Below, one piece after another: positions 52,801 to 63,871 of a DNA stretch of 64,000 nucleotides. Location of the stretch: assembly GCA_036785705.1 (NCBI GenBank), contig JAWUZG010000015.1:310001-374000 (forward strand), written 5' to 3'. Made by a program: the position numbers and the translations under genes. The stretch comes from Acanthornis magna. Its lineage: Eukaryota; Chordata; Aves; Passeriformes; Acanthizidae. Under the pieces are notes generated by a model, which did not search any database, was not told where the DNA came from, and saw nothing but the letters and a program-made list of their open reading frames with translations. The stretch's first letter is position 1. Each line of letters starts with the position of its first letter.

Positions 52801-55800
52801 TGAGCGCTGCTCCCAGGGCTGGCATCTCCTCGGCTCCAGAGCAGACTGAGAGCTCTGTGCCGCAGCTGCTGTGGCTGTGCCCGCTGCAAAGCGAGAGGAG
52901 GTGGCAGCAGCTGCCTCTCTGCCAGCAGCCAGCCCTGCAGCCACAAGGCTGTGGTGTCAGGAAAGAAGAGTTGGAGGAGTTTCAAGGCCTCAGCAGTGCT
53001 TGAAGGCTCATTCTCCCACTGGGCTTTGTTGCCCACATTGTGCTCTGCTCCTGTGTGGAATGCTGTGTAGTTTGGCAGAGGGAGAGTTTGCTCCCTGTTT
53101 GTGGGCTGGCTGTCCAGGAGCTTGCTGTTCAAATCAGCTCCTGGCCCAAAGCTGGCCATGGGGAGCTGCTCCTGCCGTGCCCAGGCAAGGGGAGGCACCA
53201 CGTGGGGGGTTGGATTTGGCATGAGAAGGAATGGAGCAGGTGAGCAGAGCGATGGACTAAACTGAGCAGAGTTTTGAACCGAGAGCTGAACAGCAGCTGC
53301 CCTGCTGGTGCTTCGAGGATGCTTTCCGAGATAGAGATTTCTGAGAGACATCTTTTGCAGTATTTGAAATAAGGGAATCATCTCCTCTTTGAATACCCAG
53401 CAGGCTGATGGAGCAGAAGTGGAGCACATGTACTATCCCTCAGAGACCAGCCTGGGACTTAAGCCGCCGGTTGCAGCACCAGAAAAGGAGATGACAGTAA
53501 AGGCTGAATCAACCACTGAGCCCCGGAGAGCTGGCGAGCAGGTAAAGTGGGCTTTCGCTGCCTCTGCAAAGCCTCAGGCTCCTCTGCAACACGACACGTT
53601 TGCCCAGGCAGCGCTTTGGAGTCCTCTGCTTGTTTCCTTCCCTCTCCGTGTCCCTGCTCTGGGCACACCCTTTGGTTTTTCTCTCTCTTGTGGCAGCCCA
53701 TGGCTTTCACCAAGGCACCTTCACTCCGCTGCCTCCCTCCCTGGCCCCGTGTCTCCAGACACACACTGGCCTCTCTTGCACAGCCCCCAGCAAGAGCTTT
53801 TTGCCCCCAGTGTTGCCTGGTGCAATTCAGGGTCTCTGAGCAGAGATGTCCTTGCCTGCATGTCCAGAGGTCCTTTTGCTCCGTGTTTGCTGACAGGTTT
53901 CTCTGACCTTTTCTCCCATCCAATGTGCAGGTGCAACAAAAAGGGAGGAGTGCCAAGAAAATATTTGGGACATTTGACATCTCGGATGCCAAGAGATTGG
54001 ATGTGCCCCAGTCTGCCCAGCACAGCAGGTTGACTTCTGGACAGGTGAGAACAGACTCTTCCTTGGTGGCAGGAACACAGCCCTTGGCAAAGCACACGTC
54101 CGTCAGAAAGCAGAGGAGCAGCTGTGAGCTGAGCTGTGTTGCCCAGGCCAGGAGAGCCCTGAGCGCTGCTCCCAGGGCTGGCATCTCCTCGGCTCCAGAG
54201 CAGACTGAGAGCTCTGTGCCGCAGCTGCTGTGGCTGTGCCCGCTGCAAAGCGAGAGGAGGTGGCAGCAGCTGCCTCTCTGCCAGCAGCCAGCCCTGCAGC
54301 CACAAGGCTGTGGTGTCAGGAAAGAAGAGTTGGAGGAGTTTCAAGGCCTCAGCAGTGCTTGAAGGCTCATTCTCCCACTGGGCTTTGTTGCCCACATTGT
54401 GCTCTGCTCCTGTGTGGAATGCTGTGTAGTTTGGCAGAGGGAGAGTTTGCTCCCTGTTTGTGGGCTGGCTGTCCAGGAGCTTGCTGTTCAAATCAGCTCC
54501 TGGCCCAAAGCTGGCCATGGGGAGCTGCTCCTGCCGTGCCCAGGCAAGGGGAGGCACCACGTGGGGGGTTGGATTTGGCATGAGAAGGAATGGAGCAGGT
54601 GAGCAGAGCGATGGACTAAACTGAGCAGAGTTTTGAACCGAGAGCTGAACAGCAGCTGCCCTGCTGGTGCTTCGAGGATGCTTTCCGAGATAGAGATTTC
54701 TGAGAGACATCTTTTGCAGTATTTGAAATAAGGGAATCATCTCCTCTTTGAATACCCAGCAGGCTGATGGAGCAGAAGTGGAGCACATGTACTATCCCTC
54801 AGAGACCAGCCTGGGACTTAAGCCGCCGGTTGCAGCACCAGAAAAGGAGATGACAGTAAAGGCTGAATCAACCACTGAGCCCCGGAGAGCTGGCGAGCAG
54901 GTAAAGTGGGCTTTCGCTGCCTCTGCAAAGCCTCAGGCTCCTCTGCAACACGACACGTTTGCCCAGGCAGCGCTTTGGAGTCCTCTGCTTGTTTCCTTCC
55001 CTCTCCGTGTCCCTGCTCTGGGCACACCCTTTGGTTTTTCTCTCTCTTGTGGCAGCCCATGGCTTTCACCAAGGCACCTTCACTCCGCTGCCTCCCTCCC
55101 TGGCCCCGTGTCTCCAGACACACACTGGCCTCTCTTGCACAGCCCCCAGCAAGAGCTTTTTGCCCCCAGTGTTGCCTGGTGCAATTCAGGGTCTCTGAGC
55201 AGAGATGTCCTTGCCTGCATGTCCAGAGGTCCTTTTGCTCCGTGTTTGCTGACAGGTTTCTCTGACCTTTTCTCCCATCCAATGTGCAGGTGCAACAAAA
55301 AGGGAGGAGTGCCAAGAAAATATTTGGGACATTTGACATCTCGGATGCCAAGAGATTGGATGTGCCCCAGTCTGCCCAGCACAGCAGGTTGACTTCTGGA
55401 CAGGTGAGAACAGACTCTTCCTTGGTGGCAGGAACACAGCCCTTGGCAAAGCACACGTCCGTCAGAAAGCAGAGGAGCAGCTGTGAGCTGAGCTGTGTTG
55501 CCCAGGCCAGGAGAGCCCTGAGCGCTGCTCCCAGGGCTGGCATCTCCTCGGCTCCAGAGCAGACTGAGAGCTCTGTGCCGCAGCTGCTGTGGCTGTGCCC
55601 GCTGCAAAGCGAGAGGAGGTGGCAGCAGCTGCCTCTCTGCCAGCAGCCAGCCCTGCAGCCACAAGGCTGTGGTGTCAGGAAAGAAGAGTTGGAGGAGTTT
55701 CAAGGCCTCAGCAGTGCTTGAAGGCTCATTCTCCCACTGGGCTTTGTTGCCCACATTGTGCTCTGCTCCTGTGTGGAATGCTGTGTAGTTTGGCAGAGGG

Positions 55801-58144
55801 AGAGTTTGCTCCCTGTTTGTGGGCTGGCTGTCCAGGAGCTTGCTGTTCAAATCAGCTCCTGGCCCAAAGCTGGCCATGGGGAGCTGCTCCTGCCGTGCCC
55901 AGGCAAGGGGAGGCACCACGTGGGGGGTTGGATTTGGCATGAGAAGGAATGGAGCAGGTGAGCAGAGCGATGGACTAAACTGAGCAGAGTTTTGAACCGA
56001 GAGCTGAACAGCAGCTGCCCTGCTGGTGCTTCGAGGATGCTTTCCGAGATAGAGATTTCTGAGAGACATCTTTTGCAGTATTTGAAATAAGGGAATCATC
56101 TCCTCTTTGAATACCCAGCAGGCTGATGGAGCAGAAGTGGAGCACATGTACTATCCCTCAGAGACCAGCCTGGGACTTAAGCCGCCGGTTGCAGCACCAG
56201 AAAAGGAGATGACAGTAAAGGCTGAATCAACCACTGAGCCCCGGAGAGCTGGCGAGCAGGTAAAGTGGGCTTTCGCTGCCTCTGCAAAGCCTCAGGCTCC
56301 TCTGCAACACGACACGTTTGCCCAGGCAGCGCTTTGGAGTCCTCTGCTTGTTTCCTTCCCTCTCCGTGTCCCTGCTCTGGGCACACCCTTTGGTTTTTCT
56401 CTCTCTTGTGGCAGCCCATGGCTTTCACCAAGGCACCTTCACTCCGCTGCCTCCCTGCCTGGCCCCGTGTCTCCAGACACACACTGGCCTCTCTTGCACA
56501 GCCCCCAGCAAGAGCTTTTTGCCCCCAGTGTTGCCTGGTGCAATTCAGGGTCTCTGCGCAGAGATGTCCTTGCCTGCATGTCCAGAGGTCCTTTTGCTCC
56601 GTGTTTGCTGACAGGTTTCTCTGACCTTTTCTCCCATCCAATGTGCAGGTGCAACAAAAAGGGAGGAGTGCCAAGAAAATATTTGGGACATTTGACATCT
56701 CGGATGCCAAGAGATTGGATGTGCCCCAGTCTGCCCAGCACAGCAGGTTGACTTCTGGACAGGTGAGAACAGACTCTTCCTTGGTGGCAGGAACACAGCC
56801 CTTGGCAAAGCACACGTCCGTCAGAAAGCAGAGGAGCAGCTGTGAGCTGAGCTGTTCTGCCCAGGCCAGGAGAGCCCTGAGCACTGCTCCCAGGGCTGGC
56901 ATCTCCTCAGCTCCAGAGCAGACTGAGAGCTCTGTGCCGCAGCTGCTGTGGCTGTGCCCGCTGTAAAGCGAGAGGAGGTGGCAGCAGCTGCCTCTCTGCC
57001 AGCAGCCAGCCCTGCAGCCACAAGGCTGTGGTGTCAGGAAAGAAGAGTTGGAGGAGTTTCAAGGCCTCAGCAGTGCTTGAAGGCTCATTCTCCCACTGGG
57101 CTTTGTTGCCCACATTGTGCTCTGCTCCTGTGTGGAATGCTGTGTAGTTTGGCAGAGGGAGAGTTTGCTCCCTGTTTGTGGGCTGGCTGTCGAGGAGCTT
57201 GCTGTTCAAATCAGCTCCTGGCCCAAAGCTGGCCATGGGGAACTGCTCCTGCCGTGCCCAGGCAAGGGGAGGCACCACGTGGGGGGTTGGATTTGGCCTG
57301 GAAAGGAATGGAGCAGGTGAGCAGAGTGATGGACTAAACTGAGCAGAGTTTTGAACCAAGAGCTGAACAGCAGCTGCCCTGCTGGTGCTTCGAGGATGCT
57401 TTCCGAGACAGATTTCTGAGAGACATCTTTTGCAGTATTTGAAATAAGGGAATCATCTCCTCTTTGAATACCCAGCAGGCTGATGGAGCAGAAGTGGAGC
57501 ACATGTACTATCCCTCAGAGACCAGCCTGGGACTTAAGCCACCGGTTGCAGCACCAGAAAAGGAGAAGACAGTAAAGGCTGAATCAACCACAGAGCCCCG
57601 GAGAGCTGGCGAGCAGGTAAAGTGGGCTTTCGCTGCCTCTGCAAAGCCTCAGGCTCCTCTGCAACACGACACGTTTGCCCAGGCAGCGCTTTGGAGTCCT
57701 CTGCTTGTTTCCTTCCCTCTCCGTGTCCCTGCTCTGGGCACACCCTTTGGTTTGTTCTCTCTCTTGTGGCAGCCCATGGCTTTCACCAAGGCACCTTCAC
57801 TCCGCTGCCTCCCTCCCTGGCCCCGTGTCTCCAGACACACACTGGCCTCTCTTGCACAGCCCCCAGCAAGAGCTTTTTGCCCCCAGTGTTGTCTGGTGCA
57901 ATTCAGGGTCTCTGCGCAGAGATGTCCTTGCCTGCATGTCCAGAGGTCCTTTTGCTCCGTGTTTGCTGACAGGTTTCTCTGACCTTTTCTCTCATCTAAT
58001 GTGCAGGTACAACATGAAGGGAGGAGAATCAGAAGTTTTAGGGGAGTCTTCCATCAGGACTACTTTACGTTGCCTGTCTCCCATTCAACTTCTGGAAGTG
58101 AAGAGTCCTCGAGTTGCTCAGGGAAGCAGCAGCCCTCCTGCTGA
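46518..58144 (+). CDS. CEP250-like gene, copy C with amplified tail array (exon span)
   Basis: Only exons 9, 10 and 11 of the rod remain, colinear with copy B at an offset of 5,084. They are followed by seven 47-codon a exons, six 38-codon b exons and one terminal exon. All are phase 0 at both ends from exon 11 onward, so a full-length splice form would carry six 85-residue repeats, one extra a exon and the 45-residue end: 602 residues of tail. Upstream lies the LTR at 45,614, which is on the opposite strand; no start is evident, so copy C is either spliced onto copy B or is a 5'-truncated, unexpressed piece. Confidence 0.6.
47432..47586 (+). CDS. Copy C exon 10, coiled coil
   Basis: TGGTGCAG|ATTGGA to GTGCTG|GTGAGA; same protein as copy A, not copy B. 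Confidence 0.7.
48538..48807 (+). CDS. Copy C exon 11, coiled coil
   Basis: TTTGGCAG|CATGAA to CTCAAG|GTAGGC; unchanged protein. Confidence 0.7.
49324..49464 (+). CDS. Array unit 1, exon a (47 codons)
   Basis: CAGCAG tandem acceptor, donor GAGCAG|GTAAAG. It reads APEKEKTVKAE, as in copies A and B. Confidence 0.6.
49854..49967 (+). CDS. Array unit 1, exon b (38 codons)
   Basis: GTGCAG|GTGCAA to GGACAG|GTGAGA, phase 0. Confidence 0.6.
50683..50823 (+). CDS. Array unit 2, exon a (47 codons)
   Basis: Carries the KEMTVKAE variant (AAG to ATG), shared by units 2 to 6. Confidence 0.6.
51213..51326 (+). CDS. Array unit 2, exon b (38 codons)
   Basis: Same protein as unit 1; phase 0. Confidence 0.6.
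52042..52182 (+). CDS. Array unit 3, exon a (47 codons)
   Basis: Identical to unit 2. Confidence 0.6.
52572..52685 (+). CDS. Array unit 3, exon b (38 codons)
   Basis: Identical to unit 2. Confidence 0.6.
53401..53541 (+). CDS. Array unit 4, exon a (47 codons)
   Basis: Identical to unit 2. Confidence 0.6.
53931..54044 (+). CDS. Array unit 4, exon b (38 codons)
   Basis: Identical to unit 2. Confidence 0.6.
54760..54900 (+). CDS. Array unit 5, exon a (47 codons)
   Basis: Identical to unit 2. Confidence 0.6.
55290..55403 (+). CDS. Array unit 5, exon b (38 codons)
   Basis: Identical to unit 2. Confidence 0.6.
56119..56259 (+). CDS. Array unit 6, exon a (47 codons)
   Basis: Same as unit 2; differences from the identical block begin only in the intron, near 56,456. 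Confidence 0.6.
56649..56762 (+). CDS. Array unit 6, exon b (38 codons)
   Basis: Same protein as the other units. In the read-through frame this unit has TAA at 56,964-56,966 instead of CAA. Confidence 0.6.
57476..57616 (+). CDS. Array unit 7, exon a (47 codons)
   Basis: KEKTVKAE form, and ACAGAGCCC as in the 4.65-kb units rather than ACTGAGCCC. Confidence 0.6.
58007..58144 (+). CDS. Terminal exon of the array (45 codons plus TGA)
   Basis: GTGCAG|GTACAA, phase 0. It reads VQHEGRRIRSFRGVF... to ...GKQQPSC, then TGA at 58,142-58,144. It replaces exon b in the last unit, exactly as at the end of copy A. Confidence 0.55.
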   Translation, partial: VQHEGRRIRSFRGVFHQDYFTLPVSHSTSGSEESSSCSGKQQPSC

Positions 58145-58478
58145 GGCATAGCCTGCAGAGAGAGGGGTCAGTTGCCACAGTGTGTGCTTTGTAAATCTCT
58201 GTTGGCTTCCTAAGTCCTGTCAGAAGTTTCCCTCTTAGACCTGTGATGGCTGAGGGTTGTACTTGGGAAGGCTTTGCCAGCCATGAACTGGACTTGTGTC
58301 TCAGCTGAGCTCTGTTTGGGGTCATTGTGGGAGCCTGTTCCTTTCCCCTTCGCCAAGGGCAGAGTGTTGGTGAGGGCTGGACTTGGAGGCTGTGTCTGCC
58401 CCGACAGCTGCTACCGTGGGGCTGCAGATGCTCCTGCCAGCGTGGGCTTGTCTGAGCCAGCCCTTGTGTCTCTTTCAG

Positions 58479-58563
58479 GTGTCCCTGCTGCTGTCACAGC
58501 TTGCTCGAGATGGACAGGACGACCTGAAGAGCTGTGCAGGAGCCACCCTCATTGAGTCACAAG
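58479..58563 (+). pseudogene. Shortened CEP250-like C-terminal exon remnant, second copy
   Basis: Duplicate of 24,906-24,990. Confidence 0.5.
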
Positions 58564-59096
58564 GTGCAGACAGGACCTGCTTACTTCCTAAACTTCTCAG
58601 AGAGGAGCCACGTTGCAGCTGGATGCAGTCAGCCTCAGCCTTCGTCAATAGCTCATGTTTCAGAAGTTGTATAGGTGTAATTTAACTTTTATAGAACTGT
58701 GTTCTGTAGGATGAAGGATATATTTATAGAAAAATAAATAGTTTTTTAGGATCATTATTAAACTCAAAGATCTTTATCAGCATTATTTACTACCCAGTAC
58801 AGAGAACTGTAACTTCTAGTATAGTGCATTATATTTGTAGCAACATTGAAGCACTTCTATTCAAGCCAGCAAAATCCATTCTTAATTCAAGATTGATGCT
58901 ACTCCCCCAAACCAACGACCATGGGCAACTATTGCTCTCACCCTCAAGGAGTGACCTTGAGGGGCATCCTCATGGCAGGGAGCAATCTGCAGAAGGGAGA
59001 CATGTGACATGAGCCATTTTGGTGAGGGCAGGAGAACCATGCCAGGTGTGGAGCTTTTTCATTTGTCCTTAGGAAACTGCAACCTGTTTTTTCTCA

Positions 59097-60053
59097 GAGT
59101 CACCGAATCTCAGGCTGGGTGAGGTTGGAGGCACCTCTGGCGGTCACCTTGCCCAGCCCCCTGCTCCATCAGGGCCACCCAGAGCTGGCTGCCCAGCATG
59201 TGTTCAGGTGGCTTTTGAGTCTCTCCAGGGATGGAGACTGTACCACCTCCCTGGGCACCTGCACCAGTGCTCGGCCACCCTCACAGTGCACAAGTGTCTC
59301 CTGAGCTCGGAGGGCCCCTCCCGTGTGCCAGTTTGTGCCCGTGGCCCCCGGGGCTGTCCCTGGGCACCGCTGAGCAGAGCCTGGCCCCGTCCCCTCTGCA
59401 CCCTGCCCCCGGCTCTTTATCCACAGGGATGAGATGCCCTGAGCCTGCTGTGCTCCAGGCTGGGCAGTGCCAGCTCTCTCAGCCTCTCCTCACAGCAGAG
59501 ATGCTCCAGTCCCTCCATCGCCTTCATGGCCCTGTGCCGGACTCTCTGCAGTCTGTCCCTGTCTCCTGCAGTGGGCAGCCCAGCTCTGGGCCCAGCACTC
59601 CAGGGCTGGCCTCACTGGTGTGCAGCAGATGGCAAGAAGGGTCCCTTCCCTCTGCCGCCTGGGACACAGCTCCCGGTGCAGCCCAGGACACTGTTCTCCA
59701 TTGCTGCAGGAGCACACTGCTGGCTCCTGGGCATCCTGGTCTCCAGCAGGACCTTGCCAGACTTTAGTTTTACATCTGGATGGCCCCGGTAGAAACTGCT
59801 GCCCGTGGCTGTTCCTCCCCAAGGACAGGACTCAGCACTTGTCGTTGAACTGTCACCCTCATTGAACTGCTGTCCCTCTGGAAGGCAGCACTTCTCTCTG
59901 CCATATCAGCCACTCCTCCCGGTTTTGGGAGAGGGCACACTCTGCCCCATCACCCAGTTTACTAACAAAGGTGTCAGAAAGGACTGCACTCAGCATTGTC
60001 CTCTGGGGTACACCGCTAGACTTTGTGCTACTCATCACCACGCATCCAAGAAG
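59097..60053 (-). mobile_element. CR1 LINE 3' region, second copy
   Basis: Duplicate of 25,524-26,480. 60,054-60,489 after it has no recognised feature. Confidence 0.8.
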
Positions 60054-60489
60054 GTAGATTTTGTGCAGGGCGACTTTGCTTCTACGTACATATTCAGAAA
60101 GATTTGGCAGGATTTACAACAGGGATTTCTGTTCCATATTTTATGTGGGAAAAAGTGTCGTGATCCATGCTCCCTCTCACTAGCAGCGGGTAAAGGAAGA
60201 GTGGTCCTGTTGTTGGTGACAGTGGATGTCACCTGCATAGGAACCGTGCCAGGCTGATGCGACATACTGGGGCAAGGAGCACTGTGAGGGAGGTAAAAGC
60301 TGGTGTGTATAGCTCATTTGAAAACTGTTCTTCAAACCATGAGAGCCCCTATTTTGTGGAGATCAGGAACAGCTCCTGGGCAAGGGCTGAAACTGGGATT
60401 CTGGGAGTTCCTTTCCCTCCCGAGTCAATTTTTCCATTAATGCTGACAGATTGAAGTTGAAACTTGCCCACTTGATAATTCACTCATCT

Positions 60490-60958
60490 TGTAATAAACG
60501 GCAGGACACCACTTATTCTGAATTAGGTTTTATTAACCTAAGCCAAAAACAACAACTCAGGAACATAGAAACACGATAATCCCGATCCCTGCACAGCAAA
60601 CCAGAGGAAGCTGTGTGTGCACAACACAGGGTGCTCTGTCAGCAGCTCGAGGACATCAGGAGGACGTGGCACAAAGCACCACACAGTTCTTAAAGGCTAG
60701 GACTGGACAGGACTGGTGCGTTTTTCAATCCTCGACGAGATTGGCTCATCTAGGGGTTCTGTGGTTGGCTCGTTTCGAGGAGCATTCCTGTCCAATCATT
60801 TCGCCATTTCTCCATTTCATTGGTCAGTTGAGTCCACCAGTCTGTTCTCAAGTAGATGTCATCATGCTTTCGGCCAGCTTCTGGAACATTCTTACTGTAA
60901 TCCCCTATAGTCAGTACCGCTATCTAGTGTTCTTTTAAACACATTGCACCCGGACATC
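60490..60958 (-). mobile_element. LTR-like segment, second copy
   Basis: Duplicate of 26,917-27,385, with one GCTCGT/GCTCAT difference. Confidence 0.4.
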
Positions 60959-61392
60959 ATGCACACTGAACTAAATAACTTAAAATAACAATTAACCAAT
61001 TAATAAAACCCAGCCCCGATACAACTTAACAAAATGTCAATCAATATAATACAAAACTGACCTACAAAAGCAATCTCGTCCATAACAATCTTCCAATGAC
61101 CTTTAATAGGAGGGAGGAATTCTTGATCCTGAAAACACTCAAGAACTGGCTAAGGATCAGAAGGTCAGGGGTTGAGGGCATAATTTAAAAAGAGATCACT
61201 TAGCAAGGTGAAAAGCAGAATCACAACCCTGGATGACAGGAGATCAGCTGAAGAGGGAACTCCTGACCAACCTCATCTCAGAAAAGAGGAATGTGGAAGA
61301 AAAAATTGTGGAAGAAGAATCAAGTTATCCAGCAGGAATGTACAGACATCCCTGTGGAAGCAGTAGGGAAGGGGGAGAAGAATTAGGGAGCT

Positions 61393-61763
61393 CTTGAGCC
61401 AGGCATACACCAGGTCTAAGGAGCAGAGGAAGCTACGGGAGCTGTCTGCTGTCTTCAAACAAGCCTGGCCATTGAAGGTGGCTCCTGAGAGCCGGAAAGA
61501 GCATTCCACCAGTCTTAAAGATGGGCACAAAGGAGGCTCTGAAGAACTACAGGCTAATCAGCTCCTTTGGAAGCCCTGGGAAGGTGATGGAGCAAATGCT
61601 CCTGGACACCCTTTCGAGCAACTGAGAAGGAAAGGCACTGGGAACAGCCAGCATAGATTTACCACAGGGAAATCATGCCTGGCCAATCTGATTGACCCTG
61701 TGAATAACAGGAGACCAGGGATGCTGTTGCCTGACCTTGCAGAACATTCATCCACACATTGCC
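61393..61763 (+). mobile_element. CR1 reverse-transcriptase fragment, second copy
   Basis: Duplicate of 27,820-28,190, with the same frame break. Confidence 0.8.
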
Positions 61764-61768
61764 CGGGT

Positions 61769-62232
61769 TGTGTAGAGAAAATCAATCCATCACATACAAA
61801 CTTTACTAGAATTTTTACATACTTATACAGTCAAAACCCATAGAAATTCATCAGTTCAATGTTCATTGGTCCCAAGTTATACAGTTCTTAGTATTTGGTT
61901 TCCTATTGGTTCTCCATCTCTTCACCTTCCCTGTTAATTAGGTTCTCATTCTTGGTTCTCTCCTCTGTCTTTTCCCAGACCAGGTGTCTCTGACCATGCC
62001 AGAGATGATGTTTGGAGCTGATGTCCATTAATGGTCGTTTTTTGTCATTAATGATCCTTACCTTTGGTGTGTCTTCTGTGCTCCTCCCAGTCTGCTGAGA
62101 TGTTAAGCTCATGAGACCTCACCTGCTGAAACGTTCCCCTGAAATTTCAATTCCCTTCTCCCAGGGCAAAGGCGAACAGCACCCCTGACTAAAGTTAGAG
62201 AAAAAATTTTAAACTTGGTATATTTTCCAACA
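61769..62232 (-). mobile_element. Probable solo LTR, second copy
   Basis: Duplicate of 28,196-28,659. Confidence 0.5.
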
Positions 62233-62858
62233 CACTGAAGCTCCACCAGCCCCCACAGCCCCCACAAAGCCCTCCAGACCCACCCAAGACCCCTCGAGAC
62301 TCCTCCTCATCTCCAAACACATAGAGCCAGCCATCCCCCAGCCCCCAAAGGCCCCCAACCTCCCCCTTCCCCAAATTTCCCCAGCACCCCCAAACCCTCT
62401 AGCTGCACCAGACCTGTAGGCCCCCAAAAATTCCCCAAATGCCCCCAGGACGCCCTGAGCCCCCTCTCCACCTCCAAACACGAAGAGCCAGTCATTCACC
62501 AGTGCGGCCGCACAGCTCCTGACAGCCTCCCCCAGAGGGGCTGAAGCCCCACAGGCCCTTGGTCAGGACCCCCCCACCAGCTCCCACCCAAAGACCACCA
62601 GGGTGTCCCACCAGGCCAAAGCCATGTGTGAGTGTCAGTGGCCTTGGCGGGAGGGGTGGAATAGGCGTTTGTTTGGGGACAGGGAATGTGATATGGGGTT
62701 TTGGGAGGGCTTTGGGGAAGTTACGGGGAGCTGGGGGTTGATAAAGGGGTTGAAGTGGGGGGTCTCTTGGGAGTTCCTAGGGACTGACAGGATGGTTTGG
62801 GGTGGCTCTGGAGATGTTCTGGGAGTCTGAGGGAGGTGACATGGGAGTTTGGGGGGAC
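62233..62858. other. Strand-skewed GC-rich segment, second copy
   Basis: Duplicate of 28,660-29,285, with the same C-rich to G-rich switch. Confidence 0.4.
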
Positions 62859-63342
62859 TCTAATTAGGTTTAAGTCTGCTCTGGGTGAAATAGTTAATAT
62901 TCAGAACCCTGTAACATTCAGCAGTTTAGCGTGACCTCAGCTGAGCAGCAGTCCATCCACGTAAATTAGTAAAGACTTTCTAAAATAAATTGATTCAGCT
63001 AATTGTAATGAGCATGGATCACGTGTTCTACATGGGGCACATACTAAGAGGGGACATGGATAGGCAGATCAGCAAGTCCCAAGTACCTTCCAAGTACCTC
63101 AGCCAACGGGGAAAGGAGGAGTGTGTGATGCGGCCAGAAAGTGAGGAGAAAAGAAGGCTTCTTGCTCCAACGAATTGGGAGAGACGCCGTTGGACACACA
63201 CCTGGTGGACTCTCTCCCTGTGTTCGAATCGAGGCACTTTGACAGGACTCCTCGGTCTCCTTTGTGGACACGAACCTCTAGCGACATGAATTTGACACAC
63301 TGGAGGGTGAGGCGGGTGGGGCGCAGGAGCCCCTCCACGTGC

Positions 63343-63871
63343 GCAGGGGGGAGTATAAAGCAGTATAAACCACTCCGAACTGGGGCAAGTGTGGAAAATT
63401 CAGAGTCACAAAGAGCCACCGGGAGAACGGCAGGGCTGAGCCCAGAGCGATCGCTGAGGGCAGGGCGCGGGAGAAGCTCCCGCCTCAGCTGAAGCCCCTC
63501 CTCGTTGATTGACAAGTGAGGGGCGGCTCGCGCCCGAAGGGCGGGCGGGGAAAGGTCCCCTCAGGGATTGGCTGGGCGGGTACCCAAAATGACCAAAGAA
63601 GGGCCGAAACCTCCTCGAAATTTCAATAAAACTGACGAACATTGGCTAAATTTGAATAAGTATGAAAGATTTAAGGCTAGATTGAAGTTACATTTAAACA
63701 ATGGAGGGTTGAAAAGGGGGATTGTGCACAGAAATGTGTCAAAACCAAGAAAAAGTCCCAGAACCCCTTCCAAAATCCCCTGGAATTAAGTAGAACTGAC
63801 TAGAAACATTATAAATACGAATAAATAAAAAGAAGTTAAAGCCATATTTAGCATATTTTAAATGGGGAGGT
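63343..63871 (+). other. Promoter-like block plus short basic ORF, second copy
   Basis: Duplicate of 29,770-30,298. TATAAA at 63,354-63,359; ORF from ATG 63,589 to 63,789 with Thr changed to Ile. The stretch before it (62,859-63,342) shows nothing clear. Confidence 0.35.

Larger units (their letters stand above)
49324..58144 (+). repeat. 1,359-bp tandem array of an exon pair (seven units)
   Basis: Unit starts at 49,324, 50,683, 52,042, 53,401, 54,760, 56,119 and 57,476; all spacings are 1,359 except the last, 1,357 (AG lost in GACAGAGATTT). Four units from 50,683 to 56,118 look identical by eye. The first unit, the sixth from about 56,450 and the seventh carry substitutions. Each unit contains exon a, a 389-base intron, exon b and a 715-base intron. 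Confidence 0.95.

Noticed and set aside
49324..58144. CRISPR-like or satellite interpretation of the 1,359-bp array
   Set aside because: The unit is far too long for a CRISPR repeat, there are no spacers, and each unit contains two phased exons with normal splice sites; it is a coding tandem duplication.
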